Origin: a bacterium
GTDB taxonomy: Bacteria > Bdellovibrionota > FAC87 > UBA2466
Assembly: GCA_022842225.1 (NCBI GenBank)
Contig: JALHPX010000021.1
Location: 1-14,661 of the forward strand
Direction: 5' to 3'
Length of the DNA: 14,661 nt
The notes beneath the pieces were generated by a model that worked only from the letters and a program-made list of their open reading frames with translations, was not told the DNA's origin and ran no database searches. A program made the translations under genes and the position numbers. This document shows positions 1-6,553 of this stretch, piece after piece (position 1 is the stretch's first letter; the number at the start of each line of letters is the position of its first letter).

Positions 1-58
1 AAGAACCGGCGCCGGGGTTTCCGCGAGAGGCGCCATCACAAAAAAGTTCCACTTTCAC
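1..58 (-). CDS. rnhA: Ribonuclease HI, N-terminal fragment (cut by window edge)
   Basis: Only the first 19 codons are inside the window. Reading from a GTG at 58 the translation is VKVELFCDGASRGNPGAGS, the hallmark start of RNase H type 1: beta strand 1 with the first catalytic Asp (D8 here, equivalent to D10 of E. coli RNase HI) followed by G-A-S-x-G-N-P-G. The enzyme cleaves the RNA strand of RNA:DNA hybrids (R-loops, primer remnants) in the cytoplasm using two Mg ions. An AGGA Shine-Dalgarno (66-69) ends 7 nt before the GTG and directly abuts the stop codon of the upstream zinc-ribbon gene, so the two genes are 11 nt apart and very likely cotranscribed and translationally coupled. The remaining catalytic residues lie outside the window, so intactness cannot be judged. 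Confidence 0.88.
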   Translation of the reverse strand, partial: MKVELFCDGASRGNPGAGS

Positions 59-69
59 GAACAAGTCCT

Positions 70-837
70 CTAATCAGCTTGAGTAGAAGCCGCCACGTTT
101 TCAGTCGACGCGCTTGTGGCAGTCGGCGGCGGAATTAGAATCCGGCGGCAACTTCCACACTGGTGAATTGCTACATAACCAACCGTCTCATTGTAAATCT
201 GCGGCCGCAATTTCATATGACAACCAACGCAAGCTCCAGCCGTTGCATAGGCAATCGCGATGGAATCAATATCGATAGTCACTTTGCGGTAGAGCGCTTG
301 GAGCTTGGGATCGAGCTTTGCGGCAAATCCGTCGCGGATGGCATTGGAGGCATCGACGTCGACTTTTAAAACTGCGCTTTGTTCTAGGAGGTGTTTTTTC
401 TCGGCTTGGAGACGCGCCTTCTCGGTCACATGTTCTTTTTCTAAACTGGCTAGAAGCTGGCGTTGCTCCTCTAGATCGTCCATCAGAGCCAACGTCTTTT
501 CCTCAAGTAGACCTTTTGCCGCCTTGCGATTTTCGTTCTCGCGCATGGCCGCCGCATACTCTTCGTTGGTTTTGACATCCATCATCTTGCCTTCGGCTTT
601 GAACATCTCGTCCTCTTTGGATTTGAGATCTTGTTCTGCCTGGCGCAATTTCTTTTCCGCTTCGGCCACCGCCGCACGCGCTGCTGCGAAATTATCTTCG
701 AGCTCTTTTTGTTTGGCTTCCACTTGGGCGATATCGTCGGGAAGTTGTCGCAATCCGACTTTGAATCGTTGGGACTGTTCATCCAGCCGCTTTAGATCTA
801 ACAGGACAGCGGACTGGGCTTTCAGAGAATCACTCAC
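70..837 (-). CDS. Coiled-coil / C4-type zinc-ribbon protein (COG1579 family)
   Basis: A 255-residue protein. Residues 1 to about 180 are charged heptad-like sequence rich in Glu, Lys, Gln, Leu and Ala, predicting a long antiparallel coiled coil. A C-terminal zinc ribbon follows with Cys pairs C203-x2-C206 and C227-x2-C230, then a short Ser/Thr/Ala tail. This is the architecture of the COG1579 family (for example Helicobacter HP0958 and chlamydial CdsZ), whose members bind nucleic acid or act as chaperone-like factors; the exact role differs between lineages. The reading frame is open up to 873, but I place the start at the GTG at 837 because an AGGAGG (847-852) sits 9 nt upstream of it and the 12 residues above it are basic and unlike the family. 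That Shine-Dalgarno is inside a hairpin (see 845-860). The gene is followed 11 nt later by rnhA, a pairing also known in mycobacteria (Rv2229c-Rv2228c). Cellular role here is not determined. Confidence 0.88.
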   Translation of the reverse strand: MSDSLKAQSAVLLDLKRLDEQSQRFKVGLRQLPDDIAQVEAKQKELEDNFAAARAAVAEAEKKLRQAEQDLKSKEDEMFKAEGKMMDVKTNEEYAAAMRENENRKAAKGLLEEKTLALMDDLEEQRQLLASLEKEHVTEKARLQAEKKHLLEQSAVLKVDVDASNAIRDGFAAKLDPKLQALYRKVTIDIDSIAIAYATAGACVGCHMKLRPQIYNETVGYVAIHQCGSCRRILIPPPTATSASTENVAASTQAD

Positions 838-844
838 GTAATGG

Positions 845-860
845 GACCTCCTGTGAGGTC
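845..860 (-). promoter_or_regulatory. Hairpin sequestering the zinc-ribbon gene's ribosome binding site
   Basis: On the minus strand the leader reads GACCTC-ACAG-GAGGTC: a perfect 6-bp stem with a 4-nt loop. The AGGAGG Shine-Dalgarno is formed by the last two loop bases plus the first four bases of the 3' arm, 9 nt before the GTG start at 837. In mRNA this would partly hide the ribosome binding site. The pairing is seen directly; a regulatory effect is inference. Confidence 0.5.
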
Positions 861-888
861 GCCACCTTACCACAGCCGAAGCTCTCGA

Positions 889-1728
889 TTAACCAAATCG
901 CAAGATAGGCTTCGAAGGTCCCAGGCTGGCAAAGGCTCCCACCGCTTCGGGCAAGTGATAAAGCCACATACCTACGGCAGTTTGACTCAACTCATACCCA
1001 CGATCGCGCAGCCAACGATCCATCTGATGGGGGACGTGTCTTGCGACGTGGTAGGGATGAAAATCGAGCGAGAGGACTTCCACTCTTCGCTGGGTGAAGA
1101 GTCCGTCGGCGCCTCTTAGAATCGGAAACTCCGCGCCTTCGGCATCGATTTTAAGCAGACGGATTTTAGAGATCCCGTGATGTGCCGCTAGCACATCGAG
1201 TGTCGTCGTGCGTACCAGCTCTTGCTTCTTAAAGCGTCCTTTGGACGCTAGCAAACTTGTGCTGCCAGTATTGATGTCGCTTGCGAGGTTAAGTGCCGCC
1301 TGCCCGACGGAGTCCCAAAGCGCCATCGGAACAAGTTCGACGTTGCTTTGATTCTCAGCAAAATTACTTTTTAAAACAGGCTGCAACCGGCTTTGCGGTT
1401 CTACCGCTAAGACTCGCCCCGCAGCCCCGACGATTTTCGACGACAGAATGGAGAAATAGCCTTCGTTTGCACCGATATCGACGAATACATCGCCTTGGCG
1501 CAGCACTGCTTGAAAGACAGCGGAGAGCTCGGGTTCATAAGTCCCCGTTTGAATAATCTCGCGACCAAAGTGCGAGACGGGATCAATATGCAATCGCACG
1601 CCATTTGTCGTTTCAATCGGCTTGCGGCCGATATGCAGAATTTTCTTAATCCACGACGAAAAGAATGCCGGGCGCACTCTAAAAAGCAGACGATAGAGCC
1701 AATGATCCATAACGTGAGTGGTCTCCAT
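889..1728 (-). CDS. FkbM family SAM-dependent methyltransferase
   Basis: A 279-residue class I methyltransferase. Motif I is V-F-V-D-I-G-A-N-E-G (81-90), which binds S-adenosylmethionine; the acidic residue ending strand 2 is E110 in the L-A-V-E-P stretch; the FkbM signature K-I-D-A-E-G-A-E is at 193-200. FkbM enzymes usually O-methylate sugars, lipids or secondary metabolites; the acceptor here cannot be told from sequence, and no glycosyltransferase or biosynthetic cluster surrounds it. The first ATG (1728) is used here, but its Shine-Dalgarno is weak (GAGG about 17 nt away); a second in-frame ATG at 1710, with GGAG about 12 nt upstream, is a fair alternative and would remove six residues. 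It lies between tRNA-Ile and the zinc-ribbon gene, with a 51-nt gap to the latter's start, and looks like an accessory insertion in a housekeeping stretch. No signal peptide or membrane segment is evident. Confidence 0.87.
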   Translation of the reverse strand: METTHVMDHWLYRLLFRVRPAFFSSWIKKILHIGRKPIETTNGVRLHIDPVSHFGREIIQTGTYEPELSAVFQAVLRQGDVFVDIGANEGYFSILSSKIVGAAGRVLAVEPQSRLQPVLKSNFAENQSNVELVPMALWDSVGQAALNLASDINTGSTSLLASKGRFKKQELVRTTTLDVLAAHHGISKIRLLKIDAEGAEFPILRGADGLFTQRRVEVLSLDFHPYHVARHVPHQMDRWLRDRGYELSQTAVGMWLYHLPEAVGAFASLGPSKPILRFG

Positions 1729-1803
1729 GAGCTACATGGTACCACCTCAGCACGGCGTCGCTCGACTCGGCGCTTAAAGGTAAGAGGGTGGATAAATGCT
1801 AAG

Positions 1804-1876
1804 TGGGCCCACCTGGATTTGAACCAGGGACCAATCGGTTATGAGCCGACTGCTCTAACCGCTGAGCTATGGGCCC
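1804..1876 (-). tRNA. ileX: tRNA-Ile (CAU anticodon, the lysidine-modified type)
   Basis: A complete 73-nt cloverleaf: acceptor GGGCCCA/TGGGCCC with discriminator A; D arm GCTC-AGCGGTTA-GAGC; anticodon arm GTCGG-CTCATAA-CCGAT with anticodon CAT at 1841-1843; variable loop TGGTC; T arm CCTGG-TTCAAAT-CCAGG. Anticodon CAU could mean initiator Met, elongator Met or Ile2. The GGTTAGAGCA D-loop/stem, the CTCATAA loop and the TTGGTC junction closely match bacterial tRNA-Ile2, and the initiator's three G-C pairs at the base of the anticodon stem are absent. If correct, the wobble C is converted to lysidine by TilS so that it reads AUA. The 3' CCA is not encoded (CTT follows), so it needs CCA-adding enzyme. 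No separate promoter was convincing; it may be processed from rpoD read-through RNA, since it starts 87 nt after the rpoD stop. Confidence 0.93.
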
Positions 1877-1882
1877 CATGTC

Positions 1883-1931
1883 CACACGCGCTAAACACCA
1901 GCTAGAAAATCAAAGTCTTACTTCGCGTGTG
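1883..1931 (-). repeat. 8-bp inverted repeat in the leader of tRNA-Ile
   Basis: CACACGCG (1883-1890) and CGCGTGTG (1924-1931) are perfect reverse complements separated by 33 nt, ending 7 nt before the mature 5' end of tRNA-Ile. In a read-through rpoD transcript this would form a stem just before the tRNA and could guide 5' processing or affect elongation. There is no U tract, so it is not a typical terminator. Function is inference. Confidence 0.4.
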
Positions 1932-1936
1932 AACTA

Positions 1937-1957
1937 GGCGGTCATATAGAAACCGCC
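1937..1957 (-). other. Hairpin directly downstream of rpoD
   Basis: On the minus strand GGCGGT-(9-nt loop TTCTATATG)-ACCGCC forms a perfect 6-bp GC-rich stem beginning 6 nt after the rpoD stop codon. The following bases (TAGTTCAC) contain no U run, so it is a poor intrinsic terminator. It may instead protect the 3' end of the mRNA, or mark a processing point between rpoD and tRNA-Ile. Confidence 0.4.
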
Positions 1958-1962
1958 AGCGA

Positions 1963-3825
1963 TTAGTTCTCAATAAAAGCTTTTAGACGTTTGCTGCGAG
2001 ACGGATGGCGCAACTTGCGAAGTGCCTTCGCTTCAATCTGCCGAATCCGTTCCCGAGTCACGTTAAAGTCTTGGCCGACTTCTTCCAAAGTATGATCCGA
2101 AGCTTCGCCGATACCAAAACGCATGCGGAGAACTTTTTCTTCCCGAGGCGTTAAAGTCGCTAGCACTTTCCGAGTCTGCTCGGAGAGGTTCACGTTGGTC
2201 ACAGCATCTGCTGGCGAAATCATCGCTTTGTCTTCGATGAAATCTCCCAAGTGAGAATCTTCGTCCTCACCAATTGGGGTTTCAAGAGAGATGGGCTCTT
2301 TTGCGATCTTTAGGACCTTGCGGACCTTATCGACCGGCATTTCCATTTTCTCTGCAATTTCTTCTGGAGTCGGTTCGCGTCCGAGCTCCTGCACCAAGTA
2401 ACGAGACGTGCGGATCAATTTATTGATCGTCTCGATCATGTGCACTGGAATACGAATCGTGCGCGCTTGGTCAGCAATCGCGCGGGTGATTGCTTGGCGA
2501 ATCCACCAGGTTGCGTAGGTCGAGAATTTGTATCCCCGACGGTATTCGAATTTATCGACGGCTTTCATCAAGCCGATGTTGCCTTCTTGGATCAAATCCA
2601 GGAATTGCAGGCCGCGGTTGGTGTATTTCTTCGCAATCGAAACGACGAGACGTAAGTTGGCTTCCACCAGCTCCGCTTTTGCGGCTTCGGATTTGCGTTC
2701 CCCGGCAACGATTGCTTCGTACATGTCGCGCAATTCGCGAGCACGTAAGTGAGCTTCCTCTTCTACGACGGTAACGCGCTTGGCAGCTTCGCCCATCTTG
2801 TAGTCGAGTTCCATCAGGCCGGTGTAATCAATGCCGTACTTGGCAAGAAGCTGCTCTTCGTACTTCTTGTTCTTCTTGGCTTCCTTGAGCATCTTGCGGA
2901 ATTTGCCCAAGCCGTCGACGTGGACGCGGCGCAAGCAGCTCTCGATTTCGCCTTCGGCTTCTTCGATGCGCAGCACTTGTTGCTTAAACTTGGCGACGAT
3001 TTTGTTGATCGTCTTACGGTTGAAATTGATCTCAATGAAAGTCTCAACGATTTTGCGGCGGTTGGTTGCCGACTTTTCTTTGAGCTTTTTCTTTTCAACG
3101 GCGTTCTGGCCGCCTTTGGAAAGCTTGGCTTCGTGACCTTGTAAGGTCTTCTCGAAGCTGCGCACCAATTTCATGCCGTCTAAAATGCGTTGGCGTGCTT
3201 CGGCTTCATTTAGACCAGCGGCGGCTGCGTCTTTCTCTTCGCTGCCTTCTTCTCCAGCAGCGCTCGCGCCTTCTTCGCCTTCGCCGCCTTCTGCGTCGTC
3301 ACCGGTAGGGGCTGCGCCCTCAGCGCCTTCCGCACCTTCTTCGGTGGTCTCTGCCTCACCACCGCGCAAGACATCGCGCGCGCGCAGTTTGCCGCGTTCG
3401 ATCTTGTCACCAATGGCTAAAAATTCATTGATCCCCATCGAGGAGTTCAAAATCACGTCGAGAACTTCGGCTTCGCCCTCTTCAATGCGCTTGGCGATCT
3501 CAATCTCGCCTTCGCGAGTGAGCAACGCGACCGAGCCCATTTTTTTAAGATAGAGGCGAACCGGATCGAGTCCGCGCGAAAGATTGTCTTCTTCTTCGGC
3601 TTCGGCAGCAGCGGGCTTTGCGGTTTTCGCAGCCTTAGCTTGCTTCTCGCTCTCGACGATTTCGATGTCGGCTTCTTCCAACATCGTCATCACTTCATCA
3701 AGTTCTTCAGATTCAGTTATATCTTCTGGGAGGGCTTCGTTAATTTCTTCGAAGGTAAGGAAGCCTTTTTCTTTCCCAGTATTGATAAGCTTCTGAAGTT
3801 CTTTCTTCTTTTCAAGCTTGGCCAT
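1963..3825 (-). CDS. rpoD: RNA polymerase primary sigma factor (sigma-70/RpoD)
   Basis: A 620-residue group 1 sigma factor that directs core RNA polymerase to housekeeping promoters. Region 1.1 occupies about residues 5-60 (L-I-N-T-G-K-E-K-G-F-L-T onward), region 1.2 about 87-115 (D-P-V-R-L-Y-L-K-K-M-G). A non-conserved region then runs to about 380. Region 2 is at about 387-455, with the core-binding D-L-I-Q-E-G-N-I-G-L-M and the -10 reading/melting T-Y-A-T-W-W-I-R around 436-443. Region 3 spans about 460-535 and region 4 about 545-615, with the -35 helix-turn-helix at about 579-598 (E-E-V-G-Q-D-F-N-V-T-R-E-R-I-R-Q-I-E). The non-conserved region contains an unusual acidic Glu/Gly/Ala stretch at 155-204. 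The ATG has TGGAG (3836-3840) 10 nt upstream. It is the last gene of the rpsU-yqeY-mpg-dnaG-rpoD operon, 117 nt after dnaG. Confidence 0.98.
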   Translation of the reverse strand: MAKLEKKKELQKLINTGKEKGFLTFEEINEALPEDITESEELDEVMTMLEEADIEIVESEKQAKAAKTAKPAAAEAEEEDNLSRGLDPVRLYLKKMGSVALLTREGEIEIAKRIEEGEAEVLDVILNSSMGINEFLAIGDKIERGKLRARDVLRGGEAETTEEGAEGAEGAAPTGDDAEGGEGEEGASAAGEEGSEEKDAAAAGLNEAEARQRILDGMKLVRSFEKTLQGHEAKLSKGGQNAVEKKKLKEKSATNRRKIVETFIEINFNRKTINKIVAKFKQQVLRIEEAEGEIESCLRRVHVDGLGKFRKMLKEAKKNKKYEEQLLAKYGIDYTGLMELDYKMGEAAKRVTVVEEEAHLRARELRDMYEAIVAGERKSEAAKAELVEANLRLVVSIAKKYTNRGLQFLDLIQEGNIGLMKAVDKFEYRRGYKFSTYATWWIRQAITRAIADQARTIRIPVHMIETINKLIRTSRYLVQELGREPTPEEIAEKMEMPVDKVRKVLKIAKEPISLETPIGEDEDSHLGDFIEDKAMISPADAVTNVNLSEQTRKVLATLTPREEKVLRMRFGIGEASDHTLEEVGQDFNVTRERIRQIEAKALRKLRHPSRSKRLKAFIEN

Positions 3826-3889
3826 TCGTTACCAACTCCACGTATTAGAGATGAAGAAAATCAAATAAGACTGACGGCATCGTAAATCA

Positions 3890-3935
3890 AACCCCAGCAT
3901 ATATCACGGCCACTTATGGGCCGCCAAGGGGGGTT
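3890..3935 (-). other. Nested stem-loop in the dnaG-rpoD intergenic region
   Basis: The 117-nt gap between dnaG and rpoD contains an outer 6-bp pairing (AACCCC at 3930-3935 read on the minus strand, with GGGGTT at 3890-3895) enclosing a perfect hairpin CGGCC-CATAAGT-GGCCG (3907-3923). No U tract follows, so termination is unlikely. In E. coli the same intergenic position is an RNase E processing site that separates dnaG from rpoD mRNA; a similar role here is inference by position only. Confidence 0.4.
3898..3927 (-). promoter_or_regulatory. Candidate extended -10 promoter for rpoD
   Basis: On the minus strand TTGGCG (3922-3927) and TATATG (3898-3903) are separated by 18 nt, and TGA (3904-3906) directly precedes the -10, giving the extended TGn element. 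Each hexamer matches the sigma-70 consensus at 4 of 6 positions. Predicted initiation near 3891 would leave a leader of about 65 nt before the rpoD ATG. It overlaps the stem-loop at 3890-3935, so at most one of the two readings may matter. Confidence 0.35.
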
Positions 3936-3942
3936 ATCTTTA

Positions 3943-5883
3943 CTAATTTTCCGGCGCCTGTTTGGCAAGCCCTGTGGCTGAAGACATTCCAGCCGAGCTT
4001 TGAGTAAAGAGCCAATCCATTTGCTGGAAATCCGGTTGCCATCCCCGCAGCTTATTGAGTTCCGACAAAAGTTTAAGCTGCTCGGCCTCGTTACCAAGGC
4101 GTTGAGCCATTTTTACCTGCGTAGTAAGTACCTGAATACACTTATTTTTCCGCTGATCCAGGATGCGATGTCCCATTTCGGTGACGTCCTTGGGACTTAG
4201 CGGGGGCACGGTCTCTTTCGCAAACACAATGGCAGACGATTTATTGAGCAATTCCGTGTCGGTTTCGCGCGCTAAAATATTTGCCACCGCCTTCGCAAAC
4301 GCCTCACTGCCATCGGCCGCCAGCAAAGTGTCTAAGTAGCCCGCCAATTTGCGACTTTGAAACCCCCGCCTCCACAGGTCGGGAGGGATTACCTGGAAAC
4401 CCTCGGGACAAGTGAGTGCCGCTAAAAAGAACTCAAATTCCATCGAATCTTCCGCACTCCGACGGGGAATCGCAGGCCGCGGTGGCTGGCGGCGCGGAGC
4501 CGGCCGACCCTGCCCGCCTTGACCCGACATCGGATTGCCTGGGTTGGCAGAGGCCCCTTGCTGTGGCGTTTTTGGCCGCGCGCCTTCGGCGACCAGCGAC
4601 AAGGCGTCGAGGCTCACCTGCAACACCAGCGAAATACTGTCCCAGAGCAACGCGCGGTCGGGAAGCCTGCGACTGGCCACCAGAATTGGAGTGAGGCGAT
4701 CCAACCACTGGCCCCTCTGCTCTTCGCTCAAGGCTCCTTGAGCCGCGATCTCTTTTAAAATTTTGGTCACCTGGCGAGGCGCTTGATCGCAGAGCTCGTC
4801 GAATTTGGCGGCGCCGTGCTTTAGAACAAATTCATCCGGATCCATTTCATCGGGGAGCGAAAGATCCTTGGCAAAAATCCCGGATTCCAAAAACACGTGC
4901 ACCGATCGGCGCGCAGCATCGGATCCCGCTTTGTCGGGATCGAAAACGGTGACGACCTTGCGCGTGAGACCGCGCAAAAGCGCGCAGTGTTCTTCGGTAA
5001 AAGCAGTGCCCATTGTGGCGACGGCGTTGTGAACACCGGCTTCGTAGAGTCCGACCACATCCATGTAACCCTCGACGACAACCGCTTCGTTTTTTAAACG
5101 GATGCCGCGTTGGTTTTCATGCAAGCCATAGAGCACACCGCGCTTGGAGAAGAGGGCTGATTCCGACGAGTTCAAGTATTTTGGCTGCTGCGGATCGTCT
5201 TCCAAAAGGCGCGCGCCAAAGCCAATCACGTGGCCTTCTTTGCTCGTGATGGGAAACATCAGGCGATTGCGAAAGCGATCGTAACCGCCATTGGGAGAAT
5301 CTTCTTTTAAGACGGCGAGTCCGGCTTTTGCTAATTCCGCCATCGTAAAGCCACGCTTCGTTAACTGCTGAATTAAATTGTTCCAACCATCCGGCGATAC
5401 GCCGATGCGGAATTTTTGAATCGTCTTATCACTGAGTCCTCGCGCCTTAATGTACTTGAGCGCGTGCGCGTGTTTCCCTTGCGTCAATAAATATTGGTAA
5501 TACTTCGCGGCCCATTCATTGGCGGCAAAGAGGCGCTCTTGCTCGGGATCCGGGCCAGTGGGCTTGGGCTTTTCGGGAATCTGAGAATCTTTCGGAATCT
5601 CCACTCCGGCCTTTTCCGCGAGTTTCTTCACCGTCTCGGGAAAGTTCCAGCCCTCAATGTTCATCAAAAAAGTAAACGCATTGCCGCCCTTGTGGCAGCC
5701 AAAGCAGTGAAAGATCTGCTTTTCTGGATGGACATGGAACGAAGGCGATTTCTCGGAATGGAAAGGGCACAGCCCTTGGAAACCCTGGCCGGTTTTCTTC
5801 AGCTGCACGTAGTCCGAAATAATGTCGACTATGTTGAGTCGATTGCGGATGTCGTCGAGAGTTTGTTCGGTAAAGCGGGCCAT
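3943..5883 (-). CDS. dnaG: DNA primase
   Basis: A 646-residue primase that synthesises RNA primers for leading- and lagging-strand replication. The N-terminal CHC2 zinc-binding domain has C39-x2-H42 and C60-x2-C63. The catalytic core shows the basic Y-D-R-F-R-N-R-L-M-F-P-I motif at about 201-212 and a TOPRIM domain with the metal-binding E271 (V-V-V-E-G-Y-M-D) and D315-x-D317 (F-D-P-D-K-A-G). A Pro/Gln/Gly/Arg-rich, probably disordered linker (about 435-477) leads to the C-terminal helicase-binding region, which is divergent as usual. The frame is open upstream to a TTG at 5922, but that has no ribosome binding site and would overlap mpg; the ATG at 5883 starts with M-A-R-F-T as in other primases. 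It lies 19 nt after mpg. Its Shine-Dalgarno is poor (GGA 7 nt before the ATG), consistent with the low expression of primase in other bacteria. Confidence 0.97.
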   Translation of the reverse strand: MARFTEQTLDDIRNRLNIVDIISDYVQLKKTGQGFQGLCPFHSEKSPSFHVHPEKQIFHCFGCHKGGNAFTFLMNIEGWNFPETVKKLAEKAGVEIPKDSQIPEKPKPTGPDPEQERLFAANEWAAKYYQYLLTQGKHAHALKYIKARGLSDKTIQKFRIGVSPDGWNNLIQQLTKRGFTMAELAKAGLAVLKEDSPNGGYDRFRNRLMFPITSKEGHVIGFGARLLEDDPQQPKYLNSSESALFSKRGVLYGLHENQRGIRLKNEAVVVEGYMDVVGLYEAGVHNAVATMGTAFTEEHCALLRGLTRKVVTVFDPDKAGSDAARRSVHVFLESGIFAKDLSLPDEMDPDEFVLKHGAAKFDELCDQAPRQVTKILKEIAAQGALSEEQRGQWLDRLTPILVASRRLPDRALLWDSISLVLQVSLDALSLVAEGARPKTPQQGASANPGNPMSGQGGQGRPAPRRQPPRPAIPRRSAEDSMEFEFFLAALTCPEGFQVIPPDLWRRGFQSRKLAGYLDTLLAADGSEAFAKAVANILARETDTELLNKSSAIVFAKETVPPLSPKDVTEMGHRILDQRKNKCIQVLTTQVKMAQRLGNEAEQLKLLSELNKLRGWQPDFQQMDWLFTQSSAGMSSATGLAKQAPEN

Positions 5884-5902
5884 GTTTATCCGACCATAAT
5901 GC

Positions 5903-6553
5903 TCAAGTGGCAGATGGGGCAAGGCGACGAGAGAGGCAGTCTGAATCTTTTAAGCAAAATCGATAAGGCAGCTCTTTGGCTTTGGAAATGCCAATGCGGG
6001 GTGTTGCCAGGATAGCCTCGATTCCAGCTCCCTTTTTGAGTTCCATGATTTGCAACGGCGGGTGGTTTAGCTTGTGGAAGTTCAGGTCGAGGCCGACGTC
6101 GAGAGCCTGACACAGTTTGCCAGGGCCCGAGAGTAAAAGCCTTGGCTGCATCCGTGAGGAGAGGCCGCGGTTGCGGTACATCACTTCCTGGCCGCCCAAT
6201 GGCTCCGCGGCGCGCAGCAATACGGCTTCGCCCAGGCCTTTTTCTCCCGTGACGACATTTAGGCAATGGTGCATGCCGTAGGTGAAATAAACGTAGGCCA
6301 CCCCGCCCTGCTCAAACATTGGGCGCGTGCGATCGGTGACTCCGCGATAGGCATGGCTTGCTGGATCGTTCGCGCCTTCATAGGCTTCGGTCTCGACGAT
6401 TCGAGCGAGCAAAGGGTCTTCCCCGTCGATAAAACGCAAAATGAATTTCCCTAAAAGATCGCGTGCGACTTCTTTGGAGGGGCGGCGATAAAATTTGAGC
6501 GGTAAAACAGCGAGCGATTTAAGATTTGGAAAGTTTCGCTCGAGCAAGTTCAT
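5903..6553 (-). CDS. mpg: DNA-3-methyladenine / alkyladenine glycosylase (AAG family)
   Basis: A 216-residue base-excision repair enzyme that removes alkylated and deaminated purines (3-methyladenine, hypoxanthine) by flipping the base. The core L-P-L-K-F-Y-R-R starts near residue 17. The signature E-T-E-A-Y-E-G carries the catalytic Glu (E56, equivalent to human AAG E125), with H67 (human H136) following. Y-V-Y-F-T-Y-G-M-H-H-C-L-N-V-V (about 87-101) and L-L-S-G-P-G-K-L-C (about 140-148) are also family motifs. Length is typical of bacterial members. I chose the ATG at 6553; a GTG at 6574 is in frame. Either way the 5' end overlaps the yqeY coding end (35 nt for the ATG), implying translational coupling. 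An AAG glycosylase inside the rpsU-dnaG-rpoD operon is unusual and places repair under the same transcript as primase and sigma factor. Confidence 0.94.
   Translation of the reverse strand: MNLLERNFPNLKSLAVLPLKFYRRPSKEVARDLLGKFILRFIDGEDPLLARIVETEAYEGANDPASHAYRGVTDRTRPMFEQGGVAYVYFTYGMHHCLNVVTGEKGLGEAVLLRAAEPLGGQEVMYRNRGLSSRMQPRLLLSGPGKLCQALDVGLDLNFHKLNHPPLQIMELKKGAGIEAILATPRIGISKAKELPYRFCLKDSDCLSRRLAPSAT

Noticed and set aside
838..873. Upstream 12-codon extension of the zinc-ribbon protein
   Set aside because: It crosses the strong AGGAGG site and adds basic residues unlike the family; the GTG at 837 has ideal spacing.
1495..1905. Plus-strand 136-codon ORF whose end reads H-L-D-L-N-Q-G-P-I-G-Y-E-P-T-A-L-T-A-E-L-W-A
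   Set aside because: That stretch is the translated antisense of tRNA-Ile, a well-known source of spurious proteins; the rest lies antisense to the FkbM gene.
1937..1957. Rho-independent terminator after rpoD
   Set aside because: The stem is good but the bases after it (TAGTTCAC) give no U tract, so it is listed only as a hairpin.
3173..3553. Plus-strand 126-codon Ser/Ala/Pro-rich ORF opposite rpoD
   Set aside because: It is the antisense of the acidic low-complexity part of rpoD; composition mirrors the sense repeats and no ribosome site or homology is seen.
5884..5922. Upstream TTG start for dnaG giving 13 extra residues
   Set aside because: No ribosome binding site, overlap with mpg, and DnaG proteins start at the M-A-R position.
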